Shown: piece after piece, positions 44,001-55,345 of the stretch
Layout of the letters: each line of letters starts with the position of its first letter
How positions within the stretch are numbered: the first letter of the stretch is position 1
The notes under the pieces: generated by a model
Told to the model about the DNA's origin: nothing
The model's input: the letters and a program-made list of their open reading frames with translations, nothing else
Database searches by the model: none
Source of the DNA: Saccharina japonica
Taxonomy: Eukaryota > Sar > Phaeophyceae > Laminariales > Laminariaceae
Length of the DNA stretch: 64,000 nt
Assembly: GCA_008828725.1 (NCBI GenBank)
Contig: MEHQ01004040.1
Span: forward strand, 14,307-78,306
Direction: 5' to 3'
Program-made: the position numbers and the translations under genes

Positions 44001-47000
44001 TGAGCTACGGTATAACAGTAGTAGCTTTGAGATTCGTCCGACGGGGGGGGGTGTTATCCTATCACCCGGTGTGATACGGTGTGTTGTCCTATCACCCGGT
44101 GTGATACGGTGTGTTATCTTATCACCCGGTGTGATACGGTATGTTAACTTATTATCCTATCACCCGGTGTGATACGGTGTGTTATCTCATCACCCGGTGT
44201 GATACGGTGTGTTATTATATGACCCGGTGTGATACGGTGTGTTATCCTATCACCCGGTGTGATACGGTGTGTTAACTTATCACCCGGTGTGATACGGTGT
44301 GTTAACTTATCACCCGGTGTGATACGGTGTGTTAATCTTACCACGCGTGGAATATCACCCGGTATAACGAACGATCACGCAGCCCCAAACAAACCTCGTC
44401 TTTTGATGCCGGGCCTTTCTGCCCACCCTCATGGCGCTTTGCATCTTCGCCTCGTAGTCGTTAATCAGGCGCCGCTCTTCCGGGGTCAGCAGCGCACCGT
44501 CCCCCTGTGGCCCGGCCCTGCGATCGGCACGGCAGCGCTCACTTCCATTAGAAACAAAAACAAATAGTATACGAAGCTCGGAGCTCGCGCAGCGAGATTT
44601 TTGTAACTGATATCGTCAACTTTTGTGCATTGGATCCAGGTCGATAGGCTGCTCGGTCGGTCGGTGGGCGGGTGGGTAGGTGGATGGGTGGGTAGGTGCG
44701 GACCTTGGTTGTTCGGTCGTCGGTCGGTCGGTCGGGTCGGTCGGTGGGTCGGTGGGTCGGTGGGTCAGTCGATCGGTCGGTCGGTCGGTCGGTCGGTCGG
44801 TCGGTCGGTCGGTCGATCGGTCGGTTTAGCCACATCTGTACTTGCTATACGAGTATCAGACTTTTTGTTTTCTTTTGTTACGTTTGTCATCCAAAAATGT
44901 GCAGCATGAGCTTTAACAACGATAATTCGTCAACATCCTCAGAAACAAATATTAATAGAACAAAAAAGGAACGTAAAAATGATCGTATCGTTGCTGGCTC
45001 GGAATCACAGCTTCTCTTTTGTTTAGGAGACCTCTTCTTGTGGTTTATGAACCCTCTAGCCATGATATGCAAAAAAAGGGGAGAGCTGGGTAGAGAGAGC
45101 GGAGGGCTTTGCTTCGAGATATCAAGCCCTTTCTGCCCCCTTTATTAGCCCACTAGACGGGTACAGATGAACGTGCCCAGGAAACGTTCCTCTGGTGCTT
45201 AGCTTTTCTTCGCGTATTGCCTCTCGTGATCAAAGGGACAAAATACCAATCCTGTGGTATTCTAAAAACTAATTCTTCGGGTCCTCTCCTCTTTTTAAGG
45301 AATGTTCTACTGATGTTCAGATCATTCCTATGGGCTTACGAAGCCTCGAGGCTACTGCCTATCTTATCTACCAAGGGAACTTCAGTACACGAGAATAATC
45401 TTAGAATGGCACAAGGCTTTGAACCTATTATACGGTTACCTTACAACCATTATATAGCCCTATTACCGGAGAAATAAAGTAATCAGGACCGAATGTGATT
45501 AGTAAACATACTGGAATACCGGTATATAGAAAATATGGCACAGCTGACGTATTGTTTCAATCTTACAAGAAGTCCGCTCCCTTGTTGTTATTGGTGGGTT
45601 ATGGTTTATTCGGTGATCGTTAGGTCCTCGGTCCTCCGTGTTGGCCTGCTGCGTCGCGGGCGATTTATATCTTCATGTTTTGCGTTAAAACTTGTGGGAG
45701 TTCCGGCTGTATTTTTAGGATGTCAAATGCACACGTATGTCGAGCTACAAATACAACTATATGTATGTCATGGGTCCTGATTACTATGGTTCCCCGTGAT
45801 AGAACACCTCATCACATTAGCCCAGCGGCGGCGCTTACCTCGGCATGCAGGTGGGGGGGCGGGAGGCCTCGATCTTAGGCACCAGAGCAACGTTGGAGTC
45901 GAAGTAAGGTCTCTCCACCACTACGCTTCCCTGAGAGAGGCGCAAGGTCACCACAGATCGTATAAACAGATCAGATAGATCTCCATAGTGTCATGATCTA
46001 GATCTTTCGGAGCAGATATGTACAGATCAGACAGATCTGCAGAATTCACGATCTAGATATTTCAAAGGAGATAGGGACATATCAGATAGATCTCCATTCC
46101 ATGATCTAGATCTTTCGGGGCTGTTAGATACAGATCAGATAGATCTCCATTTCATTATCTAGATATTTCGGGGCAGATAGATACAGATCAGATAAATCTC
46201 CATTTCATGATCTAGATCTTTCGGGGCGGATATACACAGATCATATAGGTCTCCATTTCATTGTCTGGATCTTTCGGGGCAGATAGGTACAGATAAGATA
46301 GATCCCCATTTCATCTTTCGGAGCAGACAGGTACAGATCAGATAAATCTCCATTTCATTATCTAGATCTTCGATGCAGAAATATACATATCAGATAGATG
46401 TCCATTTCTCATTACCTAGGTATTTCGGAGCAGATAGGGACATATCAGATTGGTGTCCATTTTTTATGATCTAGATATTTCGGAGCAGATAGATACAGGT
46501 CATACAGATTCCTCAATGTCATGATCTAGATCTTTAGGGCGAGATAGATGCAGATCAGACAGATCTCCATTTCATGATCTAGATCTTTCGGGGCGGGCAT
46601 ATACAGATAATTTAGATCTCCTACATATATCGGGGCGGACAGATACATATCAGGTAGATCTCTCCATTTCATGACCTAGATCTTTCGGGGCAGATAGAGA
46701 CAGATCAAATGGACGCTGGGCACGACTTCGATATTTTAATCCAAGTTTCCCCGGCGTCCCCCAAAGAGTAAGCCCCATGCCATCCGACAATGAGCTTCAA
46801 CGTTGATCACCCATAAGCATTCCGCCGGGAGAAGAAACCCCAAGGGAAAACCAAAGCAAGGATATACCTATTGGACTGCAGTAGACTATTGGATTACAGC
46901 AGTAGACGATTGGACTACAGTAGCTTCAGCGTTGACCACTCATAAAGCATTCCCCTCGAAAGAAGAACAAAATCAAGGGAAACCGCCGAAGACATGTTTT

Positions 47001-50000
47001 TTCTCAGTTTTCGTGATGTTCTTATTGGATGCACCCCTTGCTTTTTCGTGGGCCTATACTCCAACTAACGGACGCGGGTAAGGAGGAGGAGGAGGAGGAG
47101 GAGGAGGTCCTCTTACCCCACTCGCAGCTGCCTGCGCGAAAGGGTTGTCGGGTACCAGCACCCTCGAGGTTTCTTGCTCCACTGTCCACTGCATCCGCCC
47201 GGGTCCCGTAGCCGGCCTTCCGAATATCCCGCCGGGCTTGTGTCCCTCCAGCTCTATCACGCGCACCCCCGCGCTCCCCACCTGTTTGAGAGATGCGCGG
47301 TAGAGAGAGAGAGAAAATGAGAAGATTATCAGAGATCGGGAACCGCTCCGAGAACAATCTGCTGTTTGTTGTTCTAGAGAGAATTAGGCGTTTTTGGTTT
47401 GTATTCTTGGCTAAAAGAACAGTAATGAGGCACTGCTGTTTGGTTGGTCGTGTGAGTTGGAATACCAAGCGGGTATATACAGCACGGAGCACTAGTGCTG
47501 GCAGACTGGTAGAACACGCGAACAGAAAGGGCTTCTGCTTTTGTAGCTGGCCAGCGGTTGCTGGGCCAGGTATCCCTAAATGGAGGTTTCGAAAGTTATT
47601 GGGATGTGGGTGCTGGACATGAATGCCACTACTGCTGTGGACGTACATGTAGGCACCAGTGGCAGCTTCTGGCCATTCTAACTGCAGTACGCAGGGCTAA
47701 GTACTGACAGCTTCCGAGGCAGTAGACAGTATACTGGCAGCATTCGAGGCAGTAGACAGAGTACTGGCTGCGTCTACAGTCAGTACACTGGACAGCGTCA
47801 GTGTACTGGGTTCGGGTCCACAGCCAGTACACTGGACAACGCCAGTGTACTGGGTTCGAGTCCCCTCGAGATTTTTGTCACGCGGAACCCCTCCCGCGCT
47901 CCCCGCCTGGTTCGACCAGGTATGCAATATCATTGGAAACCCTAGCCAGTAACCGTTATAACTGTTAGTGGTGGGTATATAGTACCACTGTGTGCCGAAA
48001 TATAGGTATTGTTTGTATTAAACTTTGATATATAGAAGGTACTTGTATTTGCGGACAGAGCGATATATATATAAATCAAACCCTTTTAGTAGTGCACTGT
48101 GCATACACCTACATTTGACTCTAATTTCAAGTGTTTTGTCCCCACAACGGGAGTGCAGACTTCAAGGGGTTTATTATCAATAACGCCTTTGGAACTGCAA
48201 ACCCCTCTTTAGTACTGCATTGTACAGAAACCTAAATTTGACTCTAATTACCAAGTGTTTTGTCCCCACAACGGGACTGCAGTCCTTAAGGGGTTTACTA
48301 TTAAAAACGCCTTTGGGACTGCAAACCCCTCTTTAGCAATGCCTTATTCATTCCGTCACGTGAGTGCAATTGTTCGGTCATGTGACGGCTAATTTCGACC
48401 GCCTTAGATCGAGCCGCCGCCTTACTAATTCCGTCACGTGAGTGCAGTTGTACGGTAATGTGACGGTCGATTTCGACCGCCTTATATCGGGCGGTCGCCT
48501 TATTCATTCCATCGCGTGAGTGCAATTATTCGCCCATGACGGCCGATTTCGACCGCCTTATATCGGGCGGCCGCCATATTCGTGCTGCCCGATACAACAG
48601 GCCCCACTGCTGTATATATATTATCGAATTTGACGCGAGTCGACGAGGCAAGCAAGTGCTGAAATCTTCTCGCGATAAAAACGCAGAGCACGTATATACC
48701 GTAGTGGGGAGGGAGGGAGGGAGGGAGGAGAAGAGCCTACGTAGTGACCTCGGATCTGAGCTACGACTAAAGAGGGAGAGAGAACAGAAGGGGTGTAGAC
48801 AATAAATGGGATTGACAGGAGACCAAAAGAGGTACGGGGAAGTGGTTTCACGAAATAAAACGGTGGTTGGGGCGACTGATTTCAATTGGGATAGTATGCC
48901 GCCGTCGGTTTCAATGATAATCCTTCTGCAATTCCCTCATTCGCGCCAGAATATCACAATCCGACACCGTCCGATCCATTTCCTCACGGTAACCATCACC
49001 TGAGCCGATACATCCGCGGTAATATTTGCAAATGGCATGTCATATATATAAACATATATATAAATAGTCGGCCACCTTCACAGCCAACATACGCATGCAT
49101 GTGTGATAAGACTGGGTGAGACACAGAGTATCCCCTTGCAGGTTTGTCTGTTAAGCATCCTTGGTATTACCCACTTTCGCGTAGAATCAAGCGTAGAAGA
49201 GAAGCAGTTTCGTACTATTCCCCAGAGCCTGATGACATCTGGCCCGGAAGGGGATTCAGATGCCCCTTCCGATCTGACAAATATCCCGAGTTACAAATGC
49301 CATCCAACTAATACGAAAACGGACCAATTACCTGTAAAAATGGTATTTGCGAAATTACCGGCCTTCCAAACCCATATTACAGTAGTACACATGCTCACCG
49401 GCTTTTTGTTTAGCGTCAGCGTGTTGTTCTCGTCGAACCGAGCGAACGGTCTGGGGTCCAGAGTCAGCCCATCCCAGCTGATCGACGGCTCGTACGACGC
49501 CGTCGCCGCCGCCGCTGTTCTGCACGTGCGCCCGTCCACCCCCCCGCCCCAACCCGCCCTACAAGAGAAAGCACAGGGGAGAGGGGACGAACGGTGCAGG
49601 AGGGACACAGGCGGAATTTTGTTTGGGGGCCCCCGGTATACCGACCTAAAGGCGAGTACGACCGAGTACCGCAAAGAGCCGTTGAGTTCGCGCGCAGGGG
49701 CAGCACGATCGTTTTTTTCAGCGCTCGATTTTTCCAGAAGAACCACGGGAAGTAGGTTATTGCCAATAAAATACCGAACGAAAGGTGATATCGGAAAGAT
49801 CTGGTTAGAGAAGAGCCTTCCGAAATATATCATGTTCGACTTTTGATTTTTTTTCGTTCATCAACCCTTTATCCGTTTTCGAGAAAAACGAGCGCTCTTT
49901 GACGCGTGCTACGGTAGAGGTAGAGGTAGCACTTTACGACTGAAGTATTTCCTGAGCGACGGCGCTCCTTATAGCCTCAAAATCGTCGGAATTTCGTTAT

Positions 50001-50781
50001 CGTGTTGGGATTTGTTTTTCGTTGCATTCTTAGGCCATGAGACTGCTCACCGGGTATGGTATGAATATGTAGCACTTTTCTTTTCCTCCAAAAGACGCAT
50101 GCTACGGTAGCCTGCATGCAGGTGCACCATGTTTTTGCCTGCTGAGGGTGGTCACTTGAGGAGCTTCATACTAATAGTAAGTAAAAAAAATGATTTTTGG
50201 AGGAAAAAAAAAAAGTGCTATATATATCCGATGAGTAATTCCAGGCCTAACTATACAACGAAAAATCGTGTAAAAACACAACAAGAATGAAATTCCGACG
50301 AATTTGGGTTAAGAAGCCTTTCATAGATCATTCGGAAAACGTTTCAGCCAAAAAAAGGTATACCTTATACCTCTATTATCGTAACACCACTGCTAAAAAC
50401 AGTTTTCGGGTGAGGTATGGAGCTCCTCAAGTGACCACCCCTCAGAGAAAAAAAACATGGTGTACCTCTACCGTAGCAGGCGTTATTTACGGTATACCTG
50501 GTATAGTGCTGTCTTATCGCCCTAATGCCGAAACGGCCAGAGTGGCATCTGGTATTTCGGGGGGGACCATAGTAAATAAGACCAAATATTGTTAGTAAAA
50601 ATTGGTAAACGTATAGATTTTTGTGTATACCGTAGGTCCTATTTACTATGGTCCTCCGTAATGATACAGTACATTTTAACGATGAGTGATCGGGATTGAT
50701 TCCAGCTCACGCAAAAAATCGGTACCAGGTATGCTTTAGCAAGAGAGGAGAGAGAGGGGGAGAACGGGGGGAGAGAGAGAT

Positions 50782-50829
<48 letters not shown>

Positions 50830-52315
50830 AGGGGGGGAGGGGGGAAGGGGGGGGGGGGGGGACTGCTGCTGCTGCTGCTGCTTTACTGGTAGTAAGTACT
50901 CGTACCATCTGCAGCGCGCATGTCCCAAACCTCCTTACGTTGCATTCCGGACACTTCTCCCGTACCTCACCACTCCGGTATAGGCCGATGCTCTATTCAT
51001 CACTTGGTTTTGACACGTCAGACAGGATTATGTACAGATAGATAATCTATAGATCATCTAGATCATCTAGATCCTAACCTGCCGTTGTGATACTAAATGT
51101 TGTGCAGGATCTGTCTGTCCGTATGTTACAGATCCAACCCAGGAAACACTGTCCTAGGTCATGAAGATTATACGGCTTCAACCCGGCAGCATGAGCTAGA
51201 TCATACATACGCGTGTCAGGAATATTATCTGCCTTGAAAGGTCTACTGCTTATAGACCATGGAGTGGAAATCGGTGATCTGTCCAAGGAGGGTGTGTACA
51301 TTTCCTCTCCGTAGTCCCAAAGCAGCGATTATTTGAACATGTTAACTAACATCGCACGCAGACACTGTCGTCGTTCAGAGTTCATGTGCGTTCATGAATG
51401 AACCGATGGGAAGTCTCATGCCAATCCGCGTTTTTACAAAAGGCCGAGCTGTACGTACGTAGCAGGGGTGGTTCATGCGAACGAGTGACACATGGTATAT
51501 CAGTGCTTCGACGGATAACGTTTTTTTTTTAAGAGCTCCGTCCCGTGTCAGACGCGCGTGAGGTCCGAACTCACGTTGGCGCGTGACGCGCAACGCCTAC
51601 CATATACGTAACGCACAAGGTCAAGGTAAGTAGGAGGGAGAGCGTCATACCAGGGTATGTCCCAAGGCCCACCTATAACTATTCCACGGACAGGTAATCA
51701 ACTCCTACTGTAGTACGTCGTGATCTACAGATACTTTACGTAGGGAAGATATGTTCCTGATCTGTATGATCTAGGTCATGTTTCCGGGTCTAGGGGCCGT
51801 ATAATCTGTATGATCTAGCTCATGTTTGCTGGGTTGAATCTGTACGGTACAGATCCTGTACAGCCTCTCATAGCGGCAGGTTAGGATCTAGATGATCTAT
51901 ACACGATCTATCTGTAGATGATCTGTGCGACATGTGGTTGTTCTCGTTGTCGTCAAAAATAACAAGAAGACCTCGTGCTCTCAGCGGTGATAGCGATAAA
52001 TCTCGTCGAAGCTCATCTTTGATCGCGCGTGCTACGTACGAGGTGTGTATTATCTCATGAAGGACGGGAGAGATACGTCGTACGTAGTGTATTGCACCCC
52101 ATGACTCACCTGTAACTATTCCTACTACTAATATGGCTGCTGGTGTGGTTGTACTTGTTGTTGTTGTTATCGATGAAGCGTTCGAGGTCTCGTGGTTTCG
52201 CCGCCAGAAGGCCAGCCCCAGGCCCAGAACCGCACGCCCTCCCCATTGGGCAGGTAGGGTGGCGGGGCTGCCGGTGACGCTTCCCCCCCTCTTGTGGTCG
52301 ACGATGTGCTGGCAT
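40824..52315 (-). CDS. unidentified eight-exon gene, about 457 codons
   Basis: I do not recognise the product. Minus-strand exons: 52315-52110, 49558-49399, 47281-47117, 45930-45839, 44517-44395, 42846-42732, 42578-42318 and 41075-40824. Junction phases (2,0,0,2,2,0,0) agree throughout, with donors GTGAGT, GTGAGC, GTAAGA, GTAAGC, GTTTGT, GTGAGA and GTACGC and TAG or CAG acceptors. The protein is basic and has no membrane segment or signal peptide. A central charged, probably helical stretch runs from LLTPEERRLINDYEAK through RRSLREAKE to ARWKRLDEIRGK. A glycine run of 11 follows, then a tail with RERVSKSDPRIRSQMLWDEG and DYDVVSGARLP. Short 'YD-V-SG' tails of that style occur in some flagellar microtubule proteins, but that is only a weak analogy. 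The first and last exons are the least certain. Confidence 0.72.
41672..41768. mobile_element. piggyBac-like MITE, 'CCCGTTTTGGGG' type
   Basis: Left TTAA intact and right end AAGGGTGAA (TTAA decayed to TGAA). It lies in the last intron of the unidentified eight-exon gene. Weaker relatives occur near 48.1-48.3 kb. Confidence 0.6.
42318..42578 (-). CDS. unidentified gene, exon 7 (glycine run)
   Basis: Acceptor AACATCAG and 87 codons: ARWKRLDEIRGKPHARFGYN, a proline-rich bridge, QYSVFGGAATAI, a run of 11 glycines, then EHFMQAK and donor AAG|GTACGC. The GGN repeat makes competing frames look open, but only this frame fits both splice phases. Confidence 0.7.
42732..42846 (-). CDS. unidentified gene, exon 6
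   Basis: Acceptor ATATTTAG, one base, 38 codons (LDFIMRHRYPEGSIGVDSPF, HAERRSLREAKE), donor GAG|GTGAGA. The intron to the next exon is only 153 bases. Confidence 0.75.
43540..44030. repeat. 35-bp tandem array 'CCCATATTGATGGGTTACAG'
   Basis: About 14 degenerate units of CCCATATTGATGGGTTACAG plus TATGACAGTAGTAG; each unit contains the palindrome CCCATATTGATGGG. Located in intron 5 of the eight-exon gene. Confidence 0.8.
44046..44340. repeat. about 29-bp tandem array 'TATCACCCGGTGTGATACGG'
   Basis: About ten units of TATCACCCGGTGTGATACGG plus TGTGTTATC. Each holds the inverted repeat TATCACCCGGTGTGATA. Single relatives appear near 37.13-37.20 and 43.24-43.50 kb. Confidence 0.8.
44395..44517 (-). 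CDS. unidentified gene, exon 5
   Basis: Acceptor GATCGCAG, one base, 40 codons with TPEERRLINDYEAKMQSAMR and RKARHQKT, then donor CGAG|GTTTGT leaving two bases. It lies directly upstream, in transcription order, of a satellite-filled intron. Confidence 0.72.
45839..45930 (-). CDS. unidentified gene, exon 4
   Basis: Short exon with acceptor GCCTCTCTCAG, 30 codons (VVVERPYFDSNVALVPK) and donor CGAG|GTAAGC, leaving two bases that complete Arg with the next exon. Too short to stand out as an open reading frame; found from splice signals and phase. Confidence 0.7.
45950..46720. repeat. minisatellite of about 60-bp GATCTAGAT units
   Basis: Roughly a dozen degenerate units each with TCATGATCTAGATCTTTCGG, GGGCAGATA-ATACAGATC and AGATAGATCTCCATT. 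The words are those of the GATCTAGATCATC foldback family, so the array probably arose from one such element. It lies just upstream of exon 4 of the eight-exon gene, within intron 3. Confidence 0.75.
47117..47281 (-). CDS. unidentified gene, exon 3
   Basis: Acceptor CTCAAACAG, 55 codons (VRVIELEGHKPGG, RMQWTVEQETSRVLVPDNPF), donor GGG|GTAAGA. A (GGA)n microsatellite starts just inside the following intron. Confidence 0.75.
48335..48570. repeat. 75-bp tandem units 'CCGTCACGTGAGTGCA'
   Basis: Three copies of TTCCGTCACGTGAGTGCA.., GTGACGG-CGATTTCGACC and CGCCTTATATCGGGCGG. Confidence 0.7.
49399..49558 (-). CDS. unidentified gene, exon 2
   Basis: Acceptor CTCTTGTAG at the end of a pyrimidine tract, one base completing an Arg codon, then 53 codons including YEPSISWDGLTLDPRPF and DENNTLTLNKKP, and donor CCG|GTGAGC. 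A second open frame runs through the same exon but its peptide is less natural and its phase does not join. Confidence 0.65.
51025..51290. repeat. foldback family built on GATCTAGATCATC
   Basis: Termini made of AGATCATCTAGATCATCTAG-type words, with an inner block GTTGTGCAGGATCTGT..ACAGATCCAACCCAGGAAA and GAGCTAGATCATACAGATC. Copies: 3265-3515, 22140-22425, 28503-28785, 36380-36765 (reversed), 51720-51930 (reversed), 52950-53430, 55742-55990 and 60800-61028 (reversed). Very high density of self-complementary 6-mers. Confidence 0.65.
52110..52315 (-). CDS. unidentified gene, exon 1 (putative start)
   Basis: ATG at 52315 with an in-frame TAG five codons upstream, 68 codons, then donor ACAG|GTGAGT leaving two bases. 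That phase is what the next exon needs. The peptide starts MPAHRRPQEGG and contains KPRDLERFIDNNNN. The other open minus-strand frame through this stretch ends in the wrong phase for exon 2, so this frame is preferred. The plus strand is also open here. Confidence 0.45.
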
Positions 52316-54634
52316 GGCTCCCTTCTGCTACTGCGGGTGATGAACATGAGCATGGGCTTCGGGCTTCGGGCTTCGGGGCGAAGAGCTCGGCCGGCCGAGA
52401 GCCAAATGCGGCGGAAATAACCTCGTTCATGCGGCGAAACGACGGATGCGGCGCAATTTAGACGGATGCGGCGCAATTAACGATCTCGTTGCTTCGTTGC
52501 TTCTTCCTTGCTCCTTGCGCCTTACGCTCCTTGCTCCTTGCTCCCAGCAGACCTACTAGCTCCCAGCTATGCAGCAGTAGGCAATTTATACCAGGGTAGG
52601 CAAGACATGCCGTGGCTCTCACCAGCTCACCAGTACGCGCGTGGTCGAGCCAGCATACGTGCATATATCGAGATACAAGCTACAGTAATACGATGGCGTG
52701 GTGGCATGCTTTTGCTGCACTGCTTCCGAGATTGTGCCGCACGTGCTCATGGGCATATGCCTTGATATCCTTACAAACGGAGAAGGAGAAGTGCGGGGGG
52801 GGTTACAAGTGGCTGATATCAGATACCAGGGCCCGCCGTGCGGAGAAGGGGGGGGTTGGGTGAAGGTCGATTTCAGGGCCCGCCGTCCCAGGGCCTGCCG
52901 CGACACAACGATGATCGGCCTGATATATAGCAAGGATCCGCGCATCATCGGACAGATCTATCTACAGACAGGTCATGATCTATATCATCTAGTTTCTTAA
53001 GTACCGTTGTGATAAGTTGTGCGGGATCTGCATAGTACAGATCCAACCCAGAAAGTATGTGCTATATCGTGCAGATTTGACGGACCCCGCCCGGCAACAT
53101 GAACTACGTAGATTATACAAGATCGGGAATAGATCTACTGTACCTTGAAGGATCTAGTTCATCAAGTTGGGAGATGATCTGTCCGAGATGTGGACAGATC
53201 AGGTCTCATTTTTACTATCTTCGTAGATGTTTCAGGGCAGATGTATGTACGTATATCCCTGATCTACAACAGTATTGGTCTGCACGATCTACTATGATAC
53301 ATCATTCAATTGCCGGTCGATCTTCTTGCACACATGGCTGCCCCAAGTGGGATCAGTGTGACAACATTTGTTTATCTCATAACGGCAAACACAGGATCTA
53401 CATTGTCTAGATCGTGACGTTTCCGACTTGCAATGCTCTGAGTATATACTTGTGATACTACCCGTACTCGTAAAATAACTTACTGCGGACGAGGTTGTAA
53501 CGCCGTGGGGAGTAATGCGTACGGCGCACTACTTAATGCAAATACTGTTGTACGTGGTACAAAAGTACTGATGCACTTGTACCTGTAGTTCATCATTCGT
53601 GTTTGTTATTCGGTGTTTACACTTTAAAAACACGTTTTTAAGAGCCTTCGTCGGGGCCGTGACAACAACACAGAGACTACAAAGAGGAAACAAGGGACCG
53701 TTGCTGCGTGATGGGGTGGCGGGACAGCCAGTCCCTACGTACGTACAACAGCCCGCACGGTACGTTTAGTTGTACGTAGAGCGTGCTCTTGCCGAGTTGA
53801 TAGATGATGCACACATGGCCCACCTCGATCACTCTGCACCACGCTTTTTTCTCCTCTCTTCTGTATGCATCACTGCGTCACATGGGCCCTAGTGACACCT
53901 ACCTGTCGTTGTGTAACTCTGTTTCTACTGCAAAAAACAACCACACACTACATAATTCCAAGTAGTTTGTCCCCCCCAAAAGGGTTGGAATACTAAAGGG
54001 GATAAGGTTTTGAGGTTTGATCAACCTCAACATTCTTGTAGCACAGCTGTATCACAGCGAGCTCGGTAGCCGACGTCAAATGCTACGTACAAGCGCCAGC
54101 CTCTGCAGATGCCTGCAGATATGCGCAACTTCAGACCCGTACACACGAATTAACAGGTTATGGGCCCCGTATTTCCCCGCCTGGGGAGCAGTTTCCCACA
54201 AACTTCGCCTCTCCCGCCGTCGCCGCGACTGCTTCAAAGTTTGACAGAGGATGGGCATGACCACCTCGGTCTCTCTGCACTCTCTCTTTCCTTGTCATAT
54301 TATTGCCATCACTGCTTCTATATGGGCCCTAGCGATGCCCATTCATTGTTAAAAAAGGTTTCAGGCACAAGCTAAGTTCGTGTCAATTTTTTTCCAGAAC
54401 AGCTGTGTCACAGCGATCTCGGTACAGTAGCCTCCCCAGCAGAAAACCCTACTACTGTACCCTCGCCAGCCTTCTTGGCAGCTGCACAGTATAGACGTAT
54501 GCGAAGCATAAACGCGCGCAACTTCGAATCCACAACAGGTTATGAGCCTCGTATTTCCCTACTGAGACCTAATCGCCCAACAGCACTTTTTCCTACTCCC
54601 GCCGCTTTGTTCAACCGTCCACCGAACTCCACTT

Positions 54635-54799
54635 TTACTCCGAGAAGTAGGCCTTGGAGCACATCACCAAGATTGTGTTGTCGTCAGGGGCCCTCTTGGA
54701 TCCATCCCCGGGTTTCCCGGGTGGATGCAGATCCTGCGGCGTGTAGAGGACAACGTTGCACGGCGAGACATCGCACTCATTTTTTTCTTTTTCTCGGCG
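54635..54799 (-). CDS. terminal exon of unidentified gene
   Basis: Pyrimidine tract with acceptor GATCACAG at 54800, then 54 codons and TAA. The peptide has a basic start (RREKEKNECDV), VVLYTPQDLHPPGKPGDG, and a hydrophobic NTILVMCSKAYFSE end. The two other minus-strand frames are broken or unnatural here. Confidence 0.55.
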   Translation of the reverse strand, partial: RREKEKNECDVSPCNVVLYTPQDLHPPGKPGDGSKRAPDDNTILVMCSKAYFSE

Positions 54800-55309
54800 C
54801 TGTGATCAGGGGGGAGGGGAGTGTATCCACCCTGTTGCCATAAGGCTCTGCACGCAATCCCCGTCACCGCTTCCTATTGTCTACTACGGAGGGGGCGTAG
54901 TAAACAGGACCTATGGTGAACGCCAAAACATATATATATTTTACCTGTTTTTACTGACAATATTTGGTCCTATTTACTATGGTCCTCTGTAATAGTCGTC
55001 TCCCCTACCATCGGTACGATCCGCGTTTACCTCCTGCCCATAGGTTCTGCACGCCGTTCCGCTTTTCCACCGCCTCGTCATCGCCCTGCGGCAATCTGGG
55101 GCCACCCTGATAAAACCGGGTGGGGGTTATCGTCACGAGGTCGTAATAAGTTGACGAGGGAAGAAAGTGCTGAAATCTTCTCGCGATAAAAATGCAAAGC
55201 AACAACCGTAGTGGGAGAGGAGGGAGAGGAGCCTACTTTGTGACCCCGGATCTGAGTTACGACTAGGGAGGGAGAAAGACGGAAGTGCGAAGATAATAAA
55301 TGGGATGGA

Positions 55310-55345
<36 letters not shown>

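Noticed and set aside
45217-45477. 86-codon plus-strand frame
   Set aside because: Lies between exons 4 and 5 of the minus-strand gene; no family resemblance, plausible by chance.
47022-47648. 208-codon minus-strand frame
   Set aside because: Wrong frame over the supported exon 47281-47117; the Ser run comes from a GGA microsatellite and the rest is intron.
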